Positions 45,169 to 56,272 of a stretch of 64,000 nt of DNA are shown piece by piece; position 1 is the stretch's first letter; each line of letters begins with the position of its first letter. The position numbers and the translations under genes are program-made. Location of the stretch: the NCBI GenBank assembly GCA_964016885.1, contig OZ024744.1:26531108-26595107 (forward strand), in the 5' to 3' direction. This DNA is from Eledone cirrhosa (Eukaryota; Mollusca; Cephalopoda; Octopoda; Eledonidae). Under the pieces are notes generated by a model. The model did not search any database, had not been told where the DNA came from, and was given only the letters and a program-made list of their open reading frames with translations.

Positions 45169-48100
45169 CTACAGCCGTATATTCAGAGCGGTCCCGTTCA
45201 CTCGGACCATTCTCGCTACATTCATCCACCTTTCAACAAACTTGCTAGAAGGCAGCACTTGCCTCTCCACCCTGATTTTCCTCTTCAAGTGAAACTTGAA
45301 AAAGTTAATTAGGGATTCGCCAAAGAGGAAAGTGCCTGTCTTTAACCCTTTCAACCTTGTCCACCACACAATCTCTTTCGCCATTGCCACCAGGCAGATG
45401 AAAACCGCCTGCCCTTCCTCCTCGAAGGAAGACGGCGAGACCATCTGCACAATGGACTCAGTCGATAACCGGATCAGTCCTACACGCGACAGCAACTGTT
45501 CGACATAGCTCCACAAGTCAGCAATACTCGGACACTGAATGAGTGCGTGCACGACGGTTTCGTCGCTCTGCGCGCAGGCTCGTACAGGCTCGGCTGACGG
45601 CTCTTCTGTACCTGTAGAGCTTATCTCAAACCGGCAGCTCTCCCCGGCAGTACTGCCAAGCCAGGGATTTTTGGAAGTTATCCATAGGCCCCGGGCTGAA
45701 AGTTCTCCGGAAGAGAGCAAACAGTTGATCTTCGACACCCAGGATCTCTCCGAGAATGTCGTCTCTCTTCCCCTCCACTAGTCCTCTATAGAACGCGAGG
45801 TGGATGTTCCACCGATACTGGTGCCCAGCTGGCAGAGGGCAGTGAGCGCCTGGAGACATTCCAATTTCCAAGCGCTATCCCTCGGTCTTTTCCTGACCCA
45901 GGACTGCAGCTCCGTCAAGGAGCCGAGCTGCGGGAAAATGAGCCTGGCGAACGGCGACCACACCTGTTCACCATCAAGGAAGCACCAGAGATGTCGCAGC
46001 CTCAACGCATGTTTGCGCATCATCATTCATGGCATGCCCAGTCCTCCACGCAACGGGTGTTGACAGCAGATGGATCGTCTGATCATGAGAGCGCGTCCCT
46101 TCCACAAAAAGCGGAAGAGGCGCTCCATTTTGGTGAGAGTTGGGCTGGAGCAAGGGACGACGGTGAGGCGGTAGCAGATGACGGATGCGACATACGCATT
46201 CGCCACCTCCGCCCGGCCTTTCAGGGACAGCCTCCTCTCGGCCCATTTCTGGGTGAGGGAGGCCACCCTGCTCGTCACCTCCTTCCAGTTTTTCTCCATC
46301 TGGAGGTCGGGTCCGCACCAGACCCCGAGCAATTTAACAGGTCCGTCCGTCCTACGCCCTGCGACGATGTCGGACGGCATGGACTTGCCTCTCCAGGTGC
46401 CAAGCTGCAAGCCCACCGACTTTTCCTGGTTCATCTTTGCTCCTGTCACCGCTTCGTATTCCTTGAGAGCGGTGCCGAGCATCTGGACGTGTCTGGTGTC
46501 GACACCACCACGGTGACGTCGTCAGCGTAAGTCGACTCGGATTTCCCGCATCCTAGTTCGCGTGGGACGCCCCTCATCACCCCCAGTTTGTGCAGTAACG
46601 GCTCGAGAGCCAATACGTACAAGAGGGACGAGAGGGGACAACCCTGGCGGACTGAGCGCATGATGCTGAACGGCTGCGACAGGTGACCGTTCGCCCTCAC
46701 AACTGAGCACATGTCGCTGTACATTGCTACGATCCAACCCCTGAAAACGGGCCCGAAACCGGCTGCCTCGAGGACCGCCGCCAGGTACCGATGGTCGACC
46801 CTATCGAATGCTTTGGATTGATCCAAGTTGATCAGGGCCCCACCCTTGCAAAGTTCCTTGATCACCCTCTCTATGATGTATCGCATGAGGTGGAGGTTCT
46901 CGTGTATAGATCTGTCCGGCATGTCTGCACCTCTCCTAACAGACCTTTTACGACAAGCGCCAACCTCGTTGCTAACACCTTGGCCAAAATCTTGAACTCT
47001 GCGTTTAGCAGAGATATGGGCCTGAAATTGTCGATAACATCCCCCTTGTTCGGGTCTTTTCTCAGCAGCGACACTGCCCCCCGGCTCACAAAATTGGGAA
47101 TGCTCCCGTTCTGCTGCCAGTTGCAGTAGACGTCTGCCAAGAGATCACCGAACAAGTCTGACATAAATGCATAAAGCTCGTAGGGCAGACCATCCAAAGC
47201 TAGCGATTTACCCTTGTGCTGTTAGCTATCGCTTCCGTATTTCACCGGCTGTTATTGGCTTTTCGCAACACTGTGCTGCGGTCGACGAGAGCCGAGGCAG
47301 TCTGTCGAGGTATGCACTGAAGTCCATGCCCCGATCCGGGCCGCCGCCGCTCCGAACAGTTCAGCAAAGTGCTGCTGAAAAGCTTCACACATCCGCTCGG
47401 GTCCGGGCATCACACACCCGTTTTGGTCAGACAAAGACCGAATTGTAGTTTTGTTGCCACTTCGCGCCTCTGCCACCCGGGCCCATTGGACGGCTTATGT
47501 CCCCTCGTGTTTCAGAGCACGTGCTCTAGCTCTGACAACGCAGCCTTCGTGTTTTGCGTTGTAGAATTGGTCGAGTGCCAATCTCGCCGCAAGAACGTCG
47601 GTTGCGATGCCTGTCCTAAACGCCTCTTTTAGCTTTCTGACTAGCTCTCCCTCTACTCTATTTTCCTCTATCACAACTCCTTTGCTAAACCTAATCGACT
47701 CTACTTTAATTGCCCTTTTCAGGGCGAACCACCACCTGTTGTTGACGATCGCTCCCGTCAACGCCCGCTTAACTAATACGCTAACCCAGTCTTTGTAGGC
47801 TTTGCGCGCCGGGAAAGACGCGTTCAGTTTCCAGTAACCAGGTCCCTGTCTATGAAGTCTGTCTATGTCGATCTCACAGATCACAAATTTGTGGTCTGTG
47901 TAGTCGACTATTTTAAATTGTGGACAACTTATACTAGCCTTATCTAGTTCTCTGCAGAATACCCTATCGAGATACGATCTGGATGACCCGAAGCGGTTTG
48001 TCCATGTCCACATTGGCACATTCGGGTGATCCAGTCGATACCTGTCAGACAGTTCAAAACGTCTGAGCAGGTTGGTGAGGCTCTTGCACCCTCCTCGCTT

Positions 48101-48558
48101 ATCCACTAGCCCACATGCATCCAAGATACCGTTCCAGTCGCCGACTAACACTAAAGAGCGGGACGTTCCAAGAAAAGTCTCTAGACGTCTGAAGAAATAT
48201 GGCCGTCCTGGCCCTGTTGGAGCGTAGACGGCTACTATCCTGAAAGCATTGGCTTCGCTGCCGGTCACGTACACCACCACCGACTTACATTCTGGGTCTA
48301 GGAAGATGGCCCGTATCGCGAGATCCAAGCCTCTCCGAAAAAGGACGGCAGCCCCTCCCCCCGATCCTGGACGGCTGGCAGATGCGTATACATCGTAGCC
48401 GCCGAAGATGGTGCGAAGGCTTGTGCTTCGGAGATTCTGGTTTCACTGATGGCCAACACATCTAGGTTTAGTTACCTGAGGTCGTTGAGCAGGTGACCCG
48501 GCTTCCAAGATGACCCCAGGCCACGTGCATTTATACTGCCTATTCTGAGTACGGCCAT
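45169..48558 (-). pseudogene. Tx-4 ORF2: AP endonuclease and reverse transcriptase
   Basis: Starts as MAVLRIGSINARGLGSSWKP near 48558, with a stop and a frameshift before the long frame 48328-47495 (AVYAPTGPG, VGDWNGILDA, YTDHKFVICEID). RT pieces: MDGLPYELYAFMSDLFGD (47197), NFRPISLLN, LDQSKAFDRVDH, MRSVRQGCPLSSLLY and TYADDVTVVV (46922-46446). The distal part has WAERRLSLKGRAEVANAY and ICCQHPLRGGLG, then DETVVHALIQCPSI (His of the knuckle kept, first Cys pair altered) to 45169. Compared with Tx-1, motif B is intact, but at least six frame breaks or stops exist. Confidence 0.83.
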
Positions 48559-48589
48559 GTTGGATGAGAAACAGTGCAAGTGAGAAAGG

Positions 48590-49303
48590 GTCACTTACCT
48601 TGATGGTGTGGTGAAGGGACAGTAGAACCGTCCCTTTCGCAGCTTATGGGTCTTTCCAAGAGGATGTCAGTGTATATCCTCATGGTAACCGACCCTCTGA
48701 AGTCTCCAACTGCGTTGGGGAATTTTTGTTTTAAAGGTTTGTACTGTTCTATTTATATTTCGATGATGCTTATGTTTGTCGGGAGAGTTCTTGGTGTTGG
48801 TAAGGTGTAGTAGTTTTTTTCTGTGATGTCTGTGTGCTGCTTTATATATTGTATGAGTTCTTTTTTTGCCATGTTTATGGCTGTGTACTTTTTGGGGGGA
48901 GGGATGATTTTGTTGCTGTTTTCTTCTTGTTGCTGTTTGGTGCGTGTGTCTTGTTGTGTTTGCGTTGTTGGTGTTTTTGGTGATGCTTGTGGTGGTGTAG
49001 TTGTTTTTGTCAGTGGTGCTTGTGGTGGTGATGGCGGTGGTGTTGCTGCAAGTTTCCTTGTTGCCTTTACCCCTCTTTGTATGCCTTCGCTTTTGGAGGG
49101 TGAATCTAAGGGTTTTTTTCTTTTTTCAATTTTGTGGCAGACCGTTTGCCACTTCTCTCCCGCCTCAAACACCATGTCGGATTCTGTGGGGTCTAGGAGG
49201 GGTATGTGCTCCACGGCTCGTGGTGGTGGTGGTAGTGGAGCCCTCTTCGGCAATGTTGTTGCTGGTGTAGCTACTTCAAATGTAGCTATTGGTGTTGCCG
49301 CCA
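48590..49303 (-). pseudogene. Tx-4 ORF1, C-terminal Pro/Thr-rich part
   Basis: Encodes ATPIATFEVATPATTLPKRA, LPPPPRAVEHIPLLDPTESD and KWQTVCHKIEKRKK, then a long Pro/Thr/Gln stretch and KKELIQYIKQHTDITEKNYY, matching the tail of Tx-3 ORF1. The zinc knuckle and everything upstream are missing. Confidence 0.75.
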
Positions 49304-49316
49304 TAATAATAATGAT
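49304..49316. repeat. ATAATAATAATGA junction between Tx-4 and R4-A4
   Basis: Short AAT-type tract where the truncated 5' end of Tx-4 (minus) and the truncated 5' end of R4-A4 (plus) meet head to head. Confidence 0.8.
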
Positions 49317-50997
49317 AAGTATGAAGTCCTGGGAAACAGAGCTAACATCAGGTGGAGAATCCTTGTGAGGCGTGAAGATCAAGAGAGTTATCTTCCAGGG
49401 AAATAGTTCGGCCTCTTTGTTGTTTGTCCTTGCCCTCATACCCCTGTCCCTCATAGTGCGAAAAGTGAGAGCAGGATACAAGTTGGAAACAGAAGAGTTT
49501 ACCATCAACCACCTTCTCTTCAAGGACGATCTAAAACACTTTGGGAAAAAGGAGAGGGAGTTGGATGTACTTGCTAACACTGTATTTTCAGCAATGATAT
49601 GTGTAATTGAATTTGATGTGGAGTCCTAGTGATGAGGAGGAGTAAATTGAGCAGAAGCAACGGAATCCAGGTACCAACAGGTGAGATGATGAAGGAAATT
49701 GACACTGAAGAAGGATACGAATATTTAGGTGTTCTGGAGGCAGATGAAATCAAGAACAAAAACAAATGAAGGAATTTATGAGATCTGAGCACATTAGGAG
49801 AGTAAGGAGCGTATTAAAATCACATCTGAATAGTAGGAATGTCATAAGTGCAGTAAATTCCCGAGCTGTGTCTATTATTAGGTACAGTGCGGGAATTCTG
49901 AGATGGAATGTTGCTGAAGAAAAAAAAATGGATAGGAAGACTAGGAAGATAATGACTATCTACAACATGTTCCACAAGAGGAGTGATGTCGATAGACTCT
50001 ACTTAAGGAGATCTGAAGATGGAAGAGGTCTTATCAGCATAGAGGACTGTGTTCAGATGGAGAAAAACAACCTGCACAAATATGTGGCTGACAGTAGGGA
50101 GGCAATGCTCAGAATTGTACTGAAAGAGAGGACAATAGACCAGGGGATGTCCAAGGAGGAAATAACATCAAGGAGAAAGAGCAGCCTTCAGGAAAAATCC
50201 CTTCATAGTACCTTCTTTGAGAAAACTGAATTCAGAGATCCACAGACATGGAACTGGTTAAAAAGAGGAGACCTTAAAAAGGCTACAGAAGGAATGCTAA
50301 TGGCTGCGCAAGAGCAGGCCCTCAGAACGAAGTGGGTGAAACACCATATTTACAAGGAGGAGGCTAGCTCACTGTGTAGGATCTGTGGAGAGAGGAGACT
50401 GTGGCTCACATTGTAGCCCAGACTCACTATAAAGGCTGGAGACATGATGTGATTGTCAGGGTGATCCACTGGCACCTATGCAAAGTAAACAATTTACCAC
50501 ATTCTGAGAAGTAGTATGAGCATAAGCCAGAGTCGGTGATAGAAAACGATAATGGTGAAGTTGCTGTGGGATTTTAGGATACAGGCGGACAAGAAACTGG
50601 AACACAATAGACCCGACCTGGTGGTTTTGAACAAGGAAAACAGATCGTGCCTGATTGTAGATGTAGCCTACCCATTTTACACAATTGTGTAAGAAAAGGA
50701 GAGGGAGAAAATTAAGCGATACCAGGCCTTATAGTGGGAGGTAAAAAGGATTCTGGACTGTCATGAGATCCAGATCATCCCGATTGTCATAGATAGCACT
50801 TGGTACTATCTCGAAGAGTTTTCAAGGATCGTTAAAGAACATCAGTCCAGACCCATTTTTTGAACACTTCAAAATGCCTGCTTGCTGGGAACAGCAAGAA
50901 CCCTCCGATACGTCCTGAATATCTGAGGCTGCAGGTAGTGGCTTGATATTCATTTCAACAAACTTTCCAGTTAAATAACGTCAATGACTGAGACTCC
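49317..50997 (+). pseudogene. R4/Dong-type retrotransposon, 5'-truncated (R4-A4)
   Basis: Starts inside RT at MKSWETELTSGGESL. IFQGNSSASLLF and LFKDDLKHF replace motifs B and C, and the frame is broken at 49370 and 49620. 49766-50416 is open (RTRKIMTIYNMFH, CRICGER) and stops at the CCHC knuckle, where about 25 bases are missing compared with R4-A1. The endonuclease region (50500-50900) is heavily mutated. The standard 3' UTR (CTGAGGCTGCAGGTAGTGGC) ends near 50997 without an AAT tail. The most decayed family-A copy here. Confidence 0.83.
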
Positions 50998-51008
50998 AAG
51001 AAGTAAAA

Positions 51009-51106
51009 CAAAATTGTTTCTACTTTTGACACTAAGCCATCAATTATCCTAGTGCATTAATGGTGCTTTATTCTTTCGACCTCATAAGGATGAAAGGCAA
51101 AGTTAA
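51009..51106 (-). mobile_element. Truncated Ceph-SINE-like fragment
   Basis: TTGTTTCTACTTTTGACACT, GGTGCTTTATTCTTTCGACC and AAGGATGAAAGGCAAAGTTAACC match the 3' part of the SINE at 10561-10746, more diverged. It stops before the tRNA-like head. Confidence 0.75.
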
Positions 51107-51117
51107 CCATCGTTAAG

Positions 51118-51210
51118 TCCGACAAGCTTTTGATTCCGTAGTCAAGTCCGATCGATGCAGATCGAGACTTGAGCTGTTTATCGCGAAACGCGCGTCACAC
51201 CCCAATAAAT
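51118..51210 (+). repeat. Dispersed repeat D, copy 2
   Basis: AAGCTTTTGATTCCG, GCAGATCGAGACTTGAGCTG and CGCGAAACGCGCGTCAC are shared with the minus strand at 14160-14260. Confidence 0.6.
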
Positions 51211-51254
51211 GTAATGAAGATTTAGATTTATAGCACCACGTCCTTTTTATTGTT

Positions 51255-51258
51255 ATTA

Positions 51259-51327
<69 letters not shown>

Positions 51328-51388
51328 TGTACATATGTATATACACATACATCATACATATATACATATACATATATATATATATACA

Positions 51389-51457
<69 letters not shown>

Positions 51458-51789
51458 CCTGTGTGTGTATATATATACTTAGCATTATGTTCCAACATCC
51501 AAATTGATTTATTTTACTTTTGTTGCCAAAGGTTTTTATTTTTAAATTTTTATATTCTTAAGAATATTTAAAAAACAAATAGAACATATATGTAACACTT
51601 CCATAAAACATGCACTCACACCCATTTATACCCACATACATATATATATACACATACTCACCCAGACACTGACAAACATCGATTAAAATGCACTCACACA
51701 CATATATGTTATCACAGACACATATATTATCACGCACACACATATATATTATCACGCACACACATATATATATTATCAGACACACACAG

Positions 51790-51830
<41 letters not shown>

Positions 51831-52110
51831 TATAAACATACGTACTCACATATACATACACACATGCACACATACACTGACGAACATAGATTACACGCAT
51901 ACACACACATATCAACACACGCACACATTACAGAAATGCATGAACCAATAACAAAAACAGAATATTAACATGCACAAATATAAAATCATACTGAATATAT
52001 ATGTATGTATGTGTGTATATATGTATGTGTGTATGTGTGTATATATGCATGTATGTATGTATGTAAATGTATGTATATATGTATGTACGTTTCTATGTTC
52101 TTCTGGTTTT
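51255..52110. repeat. TA, ATAC, CACA and GTAT microsatellite complex
   Basis: TA runs at 51260-51321 and about 51388-51452; CA/TATC mixtures 51690-51920; GTAT/TGTA mixtures 51995-52085. 51480-51690 and 52110-52355 are AT-rich with no recognised feature. Confidence 0.85.
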
Positions 52111-52355
52111 ATAATTTCACAAATGTTTCCCAATAGAGAGAGAGTTGGTTTCTAACATGGACACAAGACTCGCTCATTGGAATTTACACAAATTCAACTA
52201 GGTAGATATGTATGTATGCATGTGTAGATATGGATGTTATTGTATGTGTGGATGTGGATGTTTTGAGCTGTATGTGTGCATGTGTATATGCTTTGTATCT
52301 GTACATGTGTATATGCAGTTATTAGATGCAAAATATTTGGAATGTTTTACATATT

Positions 52356-53565
52356 TTACTGTTCCATTAATGGATTGTACTTGTATTTCCTAACTAGTTG
52401 TGTTCTCTCTTTTTCTGTGAAGCCCAGCTTCTCAAGATTTGTATTGAGGCAGTTACTAACATACCCCAGTGCCCCAATAATCACAGGCATAAATCTGAAG
52501 GTGTAATCAGGGTGGAGTATCTGCAGATTTCTCATTAGTTCTGCATAAATATTCTCCTTTTCGCTAAACTTTGATATTATATTGTTATCTGCTGGGCAGC
52601 TAACTTCCACTACTGTGCATGTTTTCTTCTCCCTGTCCCATATCATAATATCTGGTTTGTTATGCCTGCATTTTATTGGGGTTTTTACTGGTGCATTCCA
52701 CCAGTACTCTTTCATATTATGTGTCTGTATCTTTTCCACATTGCTGTAGCTTTTAATGTGTTCATTATCGGGGCTATGTTTTCTACGGTGTTTTGGCCAC
52801 TGCATCATGCCTCATAGGTAGATAGTACCGCGATGACATCATTGGACAGCTGCTTATGACATGAGTGACATCTTCGATGTTAATTCTGCAGAATCTGCAC
52901 TTGTTATCACATCTAGGTGTTTTGCCTGCATCCCTATCTCTTTTGTGAATCAGGTATTTAGTGTTGATTTCCTGTTCTTGGATTGCAAAAGCGTATCCTT
53001 CAAAGTGGGAGCCAATATAGCGGTTGTTGGTCCAAGATAGACTACTTTCTTTATCTATATTACTCTCACTCTGGAGCTTCCTGGCAACATATCCATGCAT
53101 GATGTTTTGCTGATAAGCATGCAGTTTTTCATCCATGGATTCACTGCGATGCTGCTGAGCGACTTCCCTGGGTGTGGGCTTTTGATTATCACACAGGGAA
53201 TATATCTCGAGGAGTTCCTTCCCAACTCTCATGATCTTATCTGTTTCATGCAGATAGACTTGCTCGAGAAACGGGCTCCTACGCTTCGAGGTTCGTAGAT
53301 GATGTCGGAGAGATATAATGCGACATTCAAATGTTATCTGGACTGATGTGAGGCATCTGCCTCCCTGCTTACGTTTCAAGTAAAGACGGTCTATGTCACT
53401 GTTGATGTGGAAGTTTCCGGTGTTGTTTAGTATTTTTCGAGTTCCAACATCAACTGCTCGGATTTCGTCTATCGTCCAATTGAGTATTCTAAACGTTGGT
53501 GTTAGGACAGGCACAGCAAACACATTGTGAGCCTCTGTTTTGTTTTGCGCAGAGAGTTCCGATGA
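52356..53565 (-). pseudogene. REL-endonuclease non-LTR retrotransposon, 5'-truncated (R4-C)
   Basis: On the minus strand SELSAQNKTEAHNVFAVPVL (from about 53563) leads into RILNWTIDEIRAVDVGTRKI, then DIDRLYLKRKQGGRCL, a CCHC knuckle CRFCRINIEDVTHVISSC and LPMRHDAVA. A frameshift near 52800 leads to NKPDIMIWDREKKTC and VVEVSCPAD, then MPVIIGALGYVS and a stop at 52356. The order matches the part of R4-A/B after the RT core, but sequence similarity is lower, so it is another subfamily or a neighbouring clade. It is the only REL element here on the minus strand and the only one not bounded by (AAT)n. Confidence 0.8.
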
Positions 53566-53690
53566 CCATGTATGTATGTATGTATGTATGTATGTATGTA
53601 TGTATGTATGTATGTATGTATGTGTATATTATTATTGTTGTTGTTGTCGTTATTATTATTGTTGTAATTATTATGTTTTTTTTCTCGTGC
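53566..53690. repeat. (GTAT)n and TTG/TTA microsatellites
   Basis: GTAT units 53569-53622, then TTATT/GTTGTT units to about 53670 and a T run. This lies at the truncated 5' end of R4-C. Confidence 0.93.
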
Positions 53691-53730
53691 AATAGCCCTA
53701 CTCGATAACGAGGGGGCAGCCATCGTGTAT
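53691..53730 (-). repeat. GGCTGCC box, inverted copy
   Basis: On the minus strand GATGGCTGCCCCCTCGTTAT, CGAGTAGGGCTATTG, preceded by CATAC units. Matches 55003-55040 and, more loosely, 57971-58014 and 60756-60799. It contains a CTCGTTATCGAG palindrome. Confidence 0.7.
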
Positions 53731-53759
53731 GTGTGTATGTATGTAGGTATGAGTAAGGT

Positions 53760-54655
53760 AAACGACTTGAAGTCGTTGATCAGTTTGTCAACCTGGGAAG
53801 CACTGTCAATCGATACAGCAACCTTCATAATGAAATCCCGCTCAGGATTAGGAAAGCAAGTGATGCTTTCGGAAAGCTAGAAAGGCGAATCTGGGGTCGG
53901 CGAGACATATGCAAGAAGACAAAGGTAAAGGTGTACAAGGCATGTGTGCTCTCATCGTTTCTTTATGCCTGCGAGACCTGGGTTACATATCGACAGCACC
54001 TTAAGCAATTGGAGCGTTTCCATCAGATGTATCTCAGACGGATCCATGGCGTTCACTGGAGGGACCACATCAGTGATGTCGAGATTTTGGAAAGCTCTCT
54101 GTGTGACAGTATAGAAGCTCTTCTGCTTAAGCAAAGATTCCGTTGGAGTGGTCACCTTGCCAGGATAAAGGATTCTAGAATACCAAAACTATTTTATGGA
54201 GAGTTGGTTAAAGTAAAACGACCGCCACATAAACCAAAAAAGAGGTATAAGGATTCCTAGAAAGCCTCTTTGAAAGACACTAACATCTCTGCTGATACAT
54301 GGGAAAATGTTGCTGGTGATCGTAATAAATGGAGAAAGACTGTATATGAGAGGAAAGTGACATCTCGAGTCGAATTACGAAAAAGGAAAGCGGGATAGGA
54401 GGAAGGGCATTGCTGTTGCATTTCCAGACGGCGAGGGTCCTCCTATGGCGCTGACATGCAGCGTCTGTGCGAGACTCTGCTTAAGCAAAGCTGGACTCGA
54501 AAGTCATCTTCGCAGTCATAAAGTAAGACCAGTGGTTGACTACCAGGCTGCTGTTGGAGATGCTACTCATCATGCTTGCCAAACATGTGGTAGAGAATGT
54601 AAATCAGCAGGAGGGCTGAAACGACATGCACAAGTACACGAACTCCAACCACAAT
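53760..54655 (+). pseudogene. RTE-like retrotransposon ORF C-terminus with C2H2 fingers
   Basis: Reading through one or two frame changes: FVNLGSTVN-like, LERRIWGRRDI, then 53931-54260 with VYKACVLSSFLYACETW, LERFHQMYLRRIHGVHWRD, RWSGHLARIKDSRIPKLFYG and RYKDS. A stop is followed by DTWENVAGDRNKWRK. The last frame (54445-54655) encodes two C2H2-type fingers, CSVCARLCLSKAGLESHLRSH and CQTCGRECKSAGGLKRHAQVH. This thumb plus zinc-finger tail is known from RTE-like and related APE elements (family knowledge). It may be the missing 3' half of the element type at 58098-60135. 5'-truncated. Confidence 0.72.
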
Positions 54656-55002
54656 GCATATATGCATACATACACATACATACACATACATACATAATTA
54701 GATACATACACACATACATAAATAACTACATACATATTTACTTACACTTATACATACATACATTCTTACATGCATGCATATATATATATATATATAAATA
54801 CATACATATATGCATACACACATACATACGTTCATACGTTCTTGCATACATTCATATCTACATAGATGCATATATATATACATATATATACATATATTTA
54901 TACACGCATAGATATATATGTACATACATGGATATACATATATACATAGATATATACATACATAGATATATACATACATACATAGATATATACATATATA
55001 CA
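54656..55002. repeat. (ATAC)n-type degenerate microsatellite
   Basis: ACAT/ATAC tetranucleotides with TA and AGAT interruptions over about 345 bp, between the zinc-finger tail and the GGCTGCC box. Confidence 0.9.
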
Positions 55003-55040
55003 TGATGGCTGCCCCCTCGTTATCGAGTATGGCCATTACA
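55003..55040 (+). repeat. GGCTGCC box after (ACAT)n
   Basis: TGATGGCTGCCCCCTCGTTA, TCGAGTATGGCCATTACA; includes the CTCGTTATCGAG palindrome. Inverted partner at 53691-53730. Confidence 0.7.
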
Positions 55041-55078
55041 CGATATACCATTATTAATAATTATTAATTAATTCTATC

Positions 55079-55282
55079 GAGCAATGCCTGTCCGAGAAGA
55101 TATTTTTTAAAGTGACAAAAGACTGTGCACTGAGCCAATCCCACTCTCTGAGCGACAGTAGCTATAACCCGAAAAGAAGAAAAGATCAACATCATCGGTA
55201 ACTACTGAGCCGCAGGTTTTATATGGTAGTTATCACAGTTTCCCGAATTGCCTTCTCCTAGAAGAATGCCCTGACAAAGGGT
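55079..55282. repeat. Dispersed ~190-bp repeat F, copy 1
   Basis: Shares GCAATGCCTGT, CCAATCCCACTCTCTGA, CAACATCATCGG and GCCGCAGGT...TTTCCC...CTCCTAGAA in order with 60197-60370 and 60969-61145. The 60197 copy lies just upstream of an RTE-like ORF on the minus strand, so repeat F is probably 5' UTR of that family. Confidence 0.7.
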
Positions 55283-55429
55283 AGGGGTCCTTCACTTTCA
55301 ATGGTTTAACCGCGCGATCGGGTGTCCAGCCCGACTATTTCTATGTCCCCGCGCATATACATACACATGCACCCATGTATATACACATATACATATACAT
55401 ACATATGTACATGTGTATATACCCATTTA

Positions 55430-55612
55430 CACACTTTTGGATGGCTGTTGACTCTTATGAGTTCTTCCGCCCTTTGTCAGGTCACTCTTGAGTGCTACTG
55501 GTAACATGTAACCCAGTACAACCTGTCGCATGGTCGGGTCGTCGGCGACTAAACCGGCAACCCCATCAAGTTTACTTGCTGAGGAGGGTGATTTTGGACA
55601 CCCTGCAGGACA
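55430..55612. repeat. Repeat G: segment X followed by inverted segment Y
   Basis: Segment X (about 55433-55482: TGGATGGCTGTTGACTC...CCGCCCTTTG) has the same orientation as at 60416-60464. The next segment Y (55486-55611: TGCTACTGGTAACATGTAAC, CGGCGACTAAACCGG) is the reverse complement of 60471-60605. Confidence 0.75.
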
Positions 55613-55639
55613 TTCATACATACATCCATACGAAAGATG

Positions 55640-55920
55640 GAAATTGTAGTTTGCTTGAAGCATTGCGTAGTGAGGTATAAACGTTTGGAGTTAGAAGGCC
55701 AGAACAATGCAGCTATGGATATAGAATATACATACAAATGCAAAAGATATCGCTGACAATTACTCTTTTACCTTAAATTTATTTGAATATCCTTAATTTT
55801 CGAGATAATATCTCTTCTTCAGAGGGAAGCAAAGGGGTTAATGCAGTGTTCTAATTAGCTTGCCAAGTCATGCTGACAGGAAATTGTATAGAAATTCCAT
55901 TCTATTTCTAATGTCAAAGA
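55640..55920 (-). other. Probable PLE-N 3' terminal region with hammerhead-like motif
   Basis: Lies just 3' of PLE-N (minus). 55646-55716 resembles 27148-27220. A motif at 55797-55822 (minus) reads CTGAAGA-A-GAGATA-T-TATCTC-GAAAA, i.e. CTGANGA, a perfect 6-bp stem with one extra A, and GAAA. Interpreted as part of a terminal repeat. Confidence 0.45.
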
Positions 55921-55969
55921 GTGAAGCTTAGGTGGATAAAGAGTTGTCTCCCTTTAAAAGGGTTTGGAC

Positions 55970-56235
55970 ATGTATGTCAAAGTGTGTGTGGGAGAATACG
56001 TGAAGGTGTAAGCATGCGCGTGTGTGTGTGTGCGTGTGTGTGCGTGTGGGTATGTCAGAGGATATATTTATATGTAAATGTGGGAGCTAGATGCTCTATC
56101 ATGTTAAAACTGGTCTATGTGTGTGTATGTGTGCGTGTGTGAGAGAATAAGTGTAGGGGTAAGCGTGTGTGTGTGTGTGCGTGTGTGTGTGCGTGTGTGT
56201 GTGCGTGTGTGTGTGTGTCTCTCTGTGTGTGTGAG
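55970..56235. repeat. GT-rich microsatellite stretch
   Basis: GTGTGTGC-type repeats at 55980-56055 and 56118-56235, with a duplicated block GTGGGAGCTAGATGCTCTAT / GTGGGTCTAGGTGCTCTAT (56080 and 56254). Confidence 0.85.
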
Positions 56236-56272
56236 GATACGTGGAAGTGAAAGTGTGGGTCTAGGTGCTCTA

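Larger units (their letters stand above)
44861..49303 (-). mobile_element. Tx1/L1-type non-LTR retrotransposon, 5'-truncated (Tx-4)
   Basis: Diverged relative of Tx-1 and Tx-3: the 3' UTR end (sense ATGTCAGCCCTTGTGGCC) abuts (AAT)n, ORF2 is about 48558-45169, and ORF1 is cut off at 49303 inside its Pro-rich part. The 5' breakpoint lies at ATAATAATAATGATA, beyond which R4-A4 begins. Confidence 0.85.

Noticed and set aside
54445..54655. Two C2H2 zinc fingers considered as part of a host transcription factor
   Set aside because: They follow a retrotransposon thumb domain in the same direction, and such tails are known in RTE-like elements; no other host exon is near.
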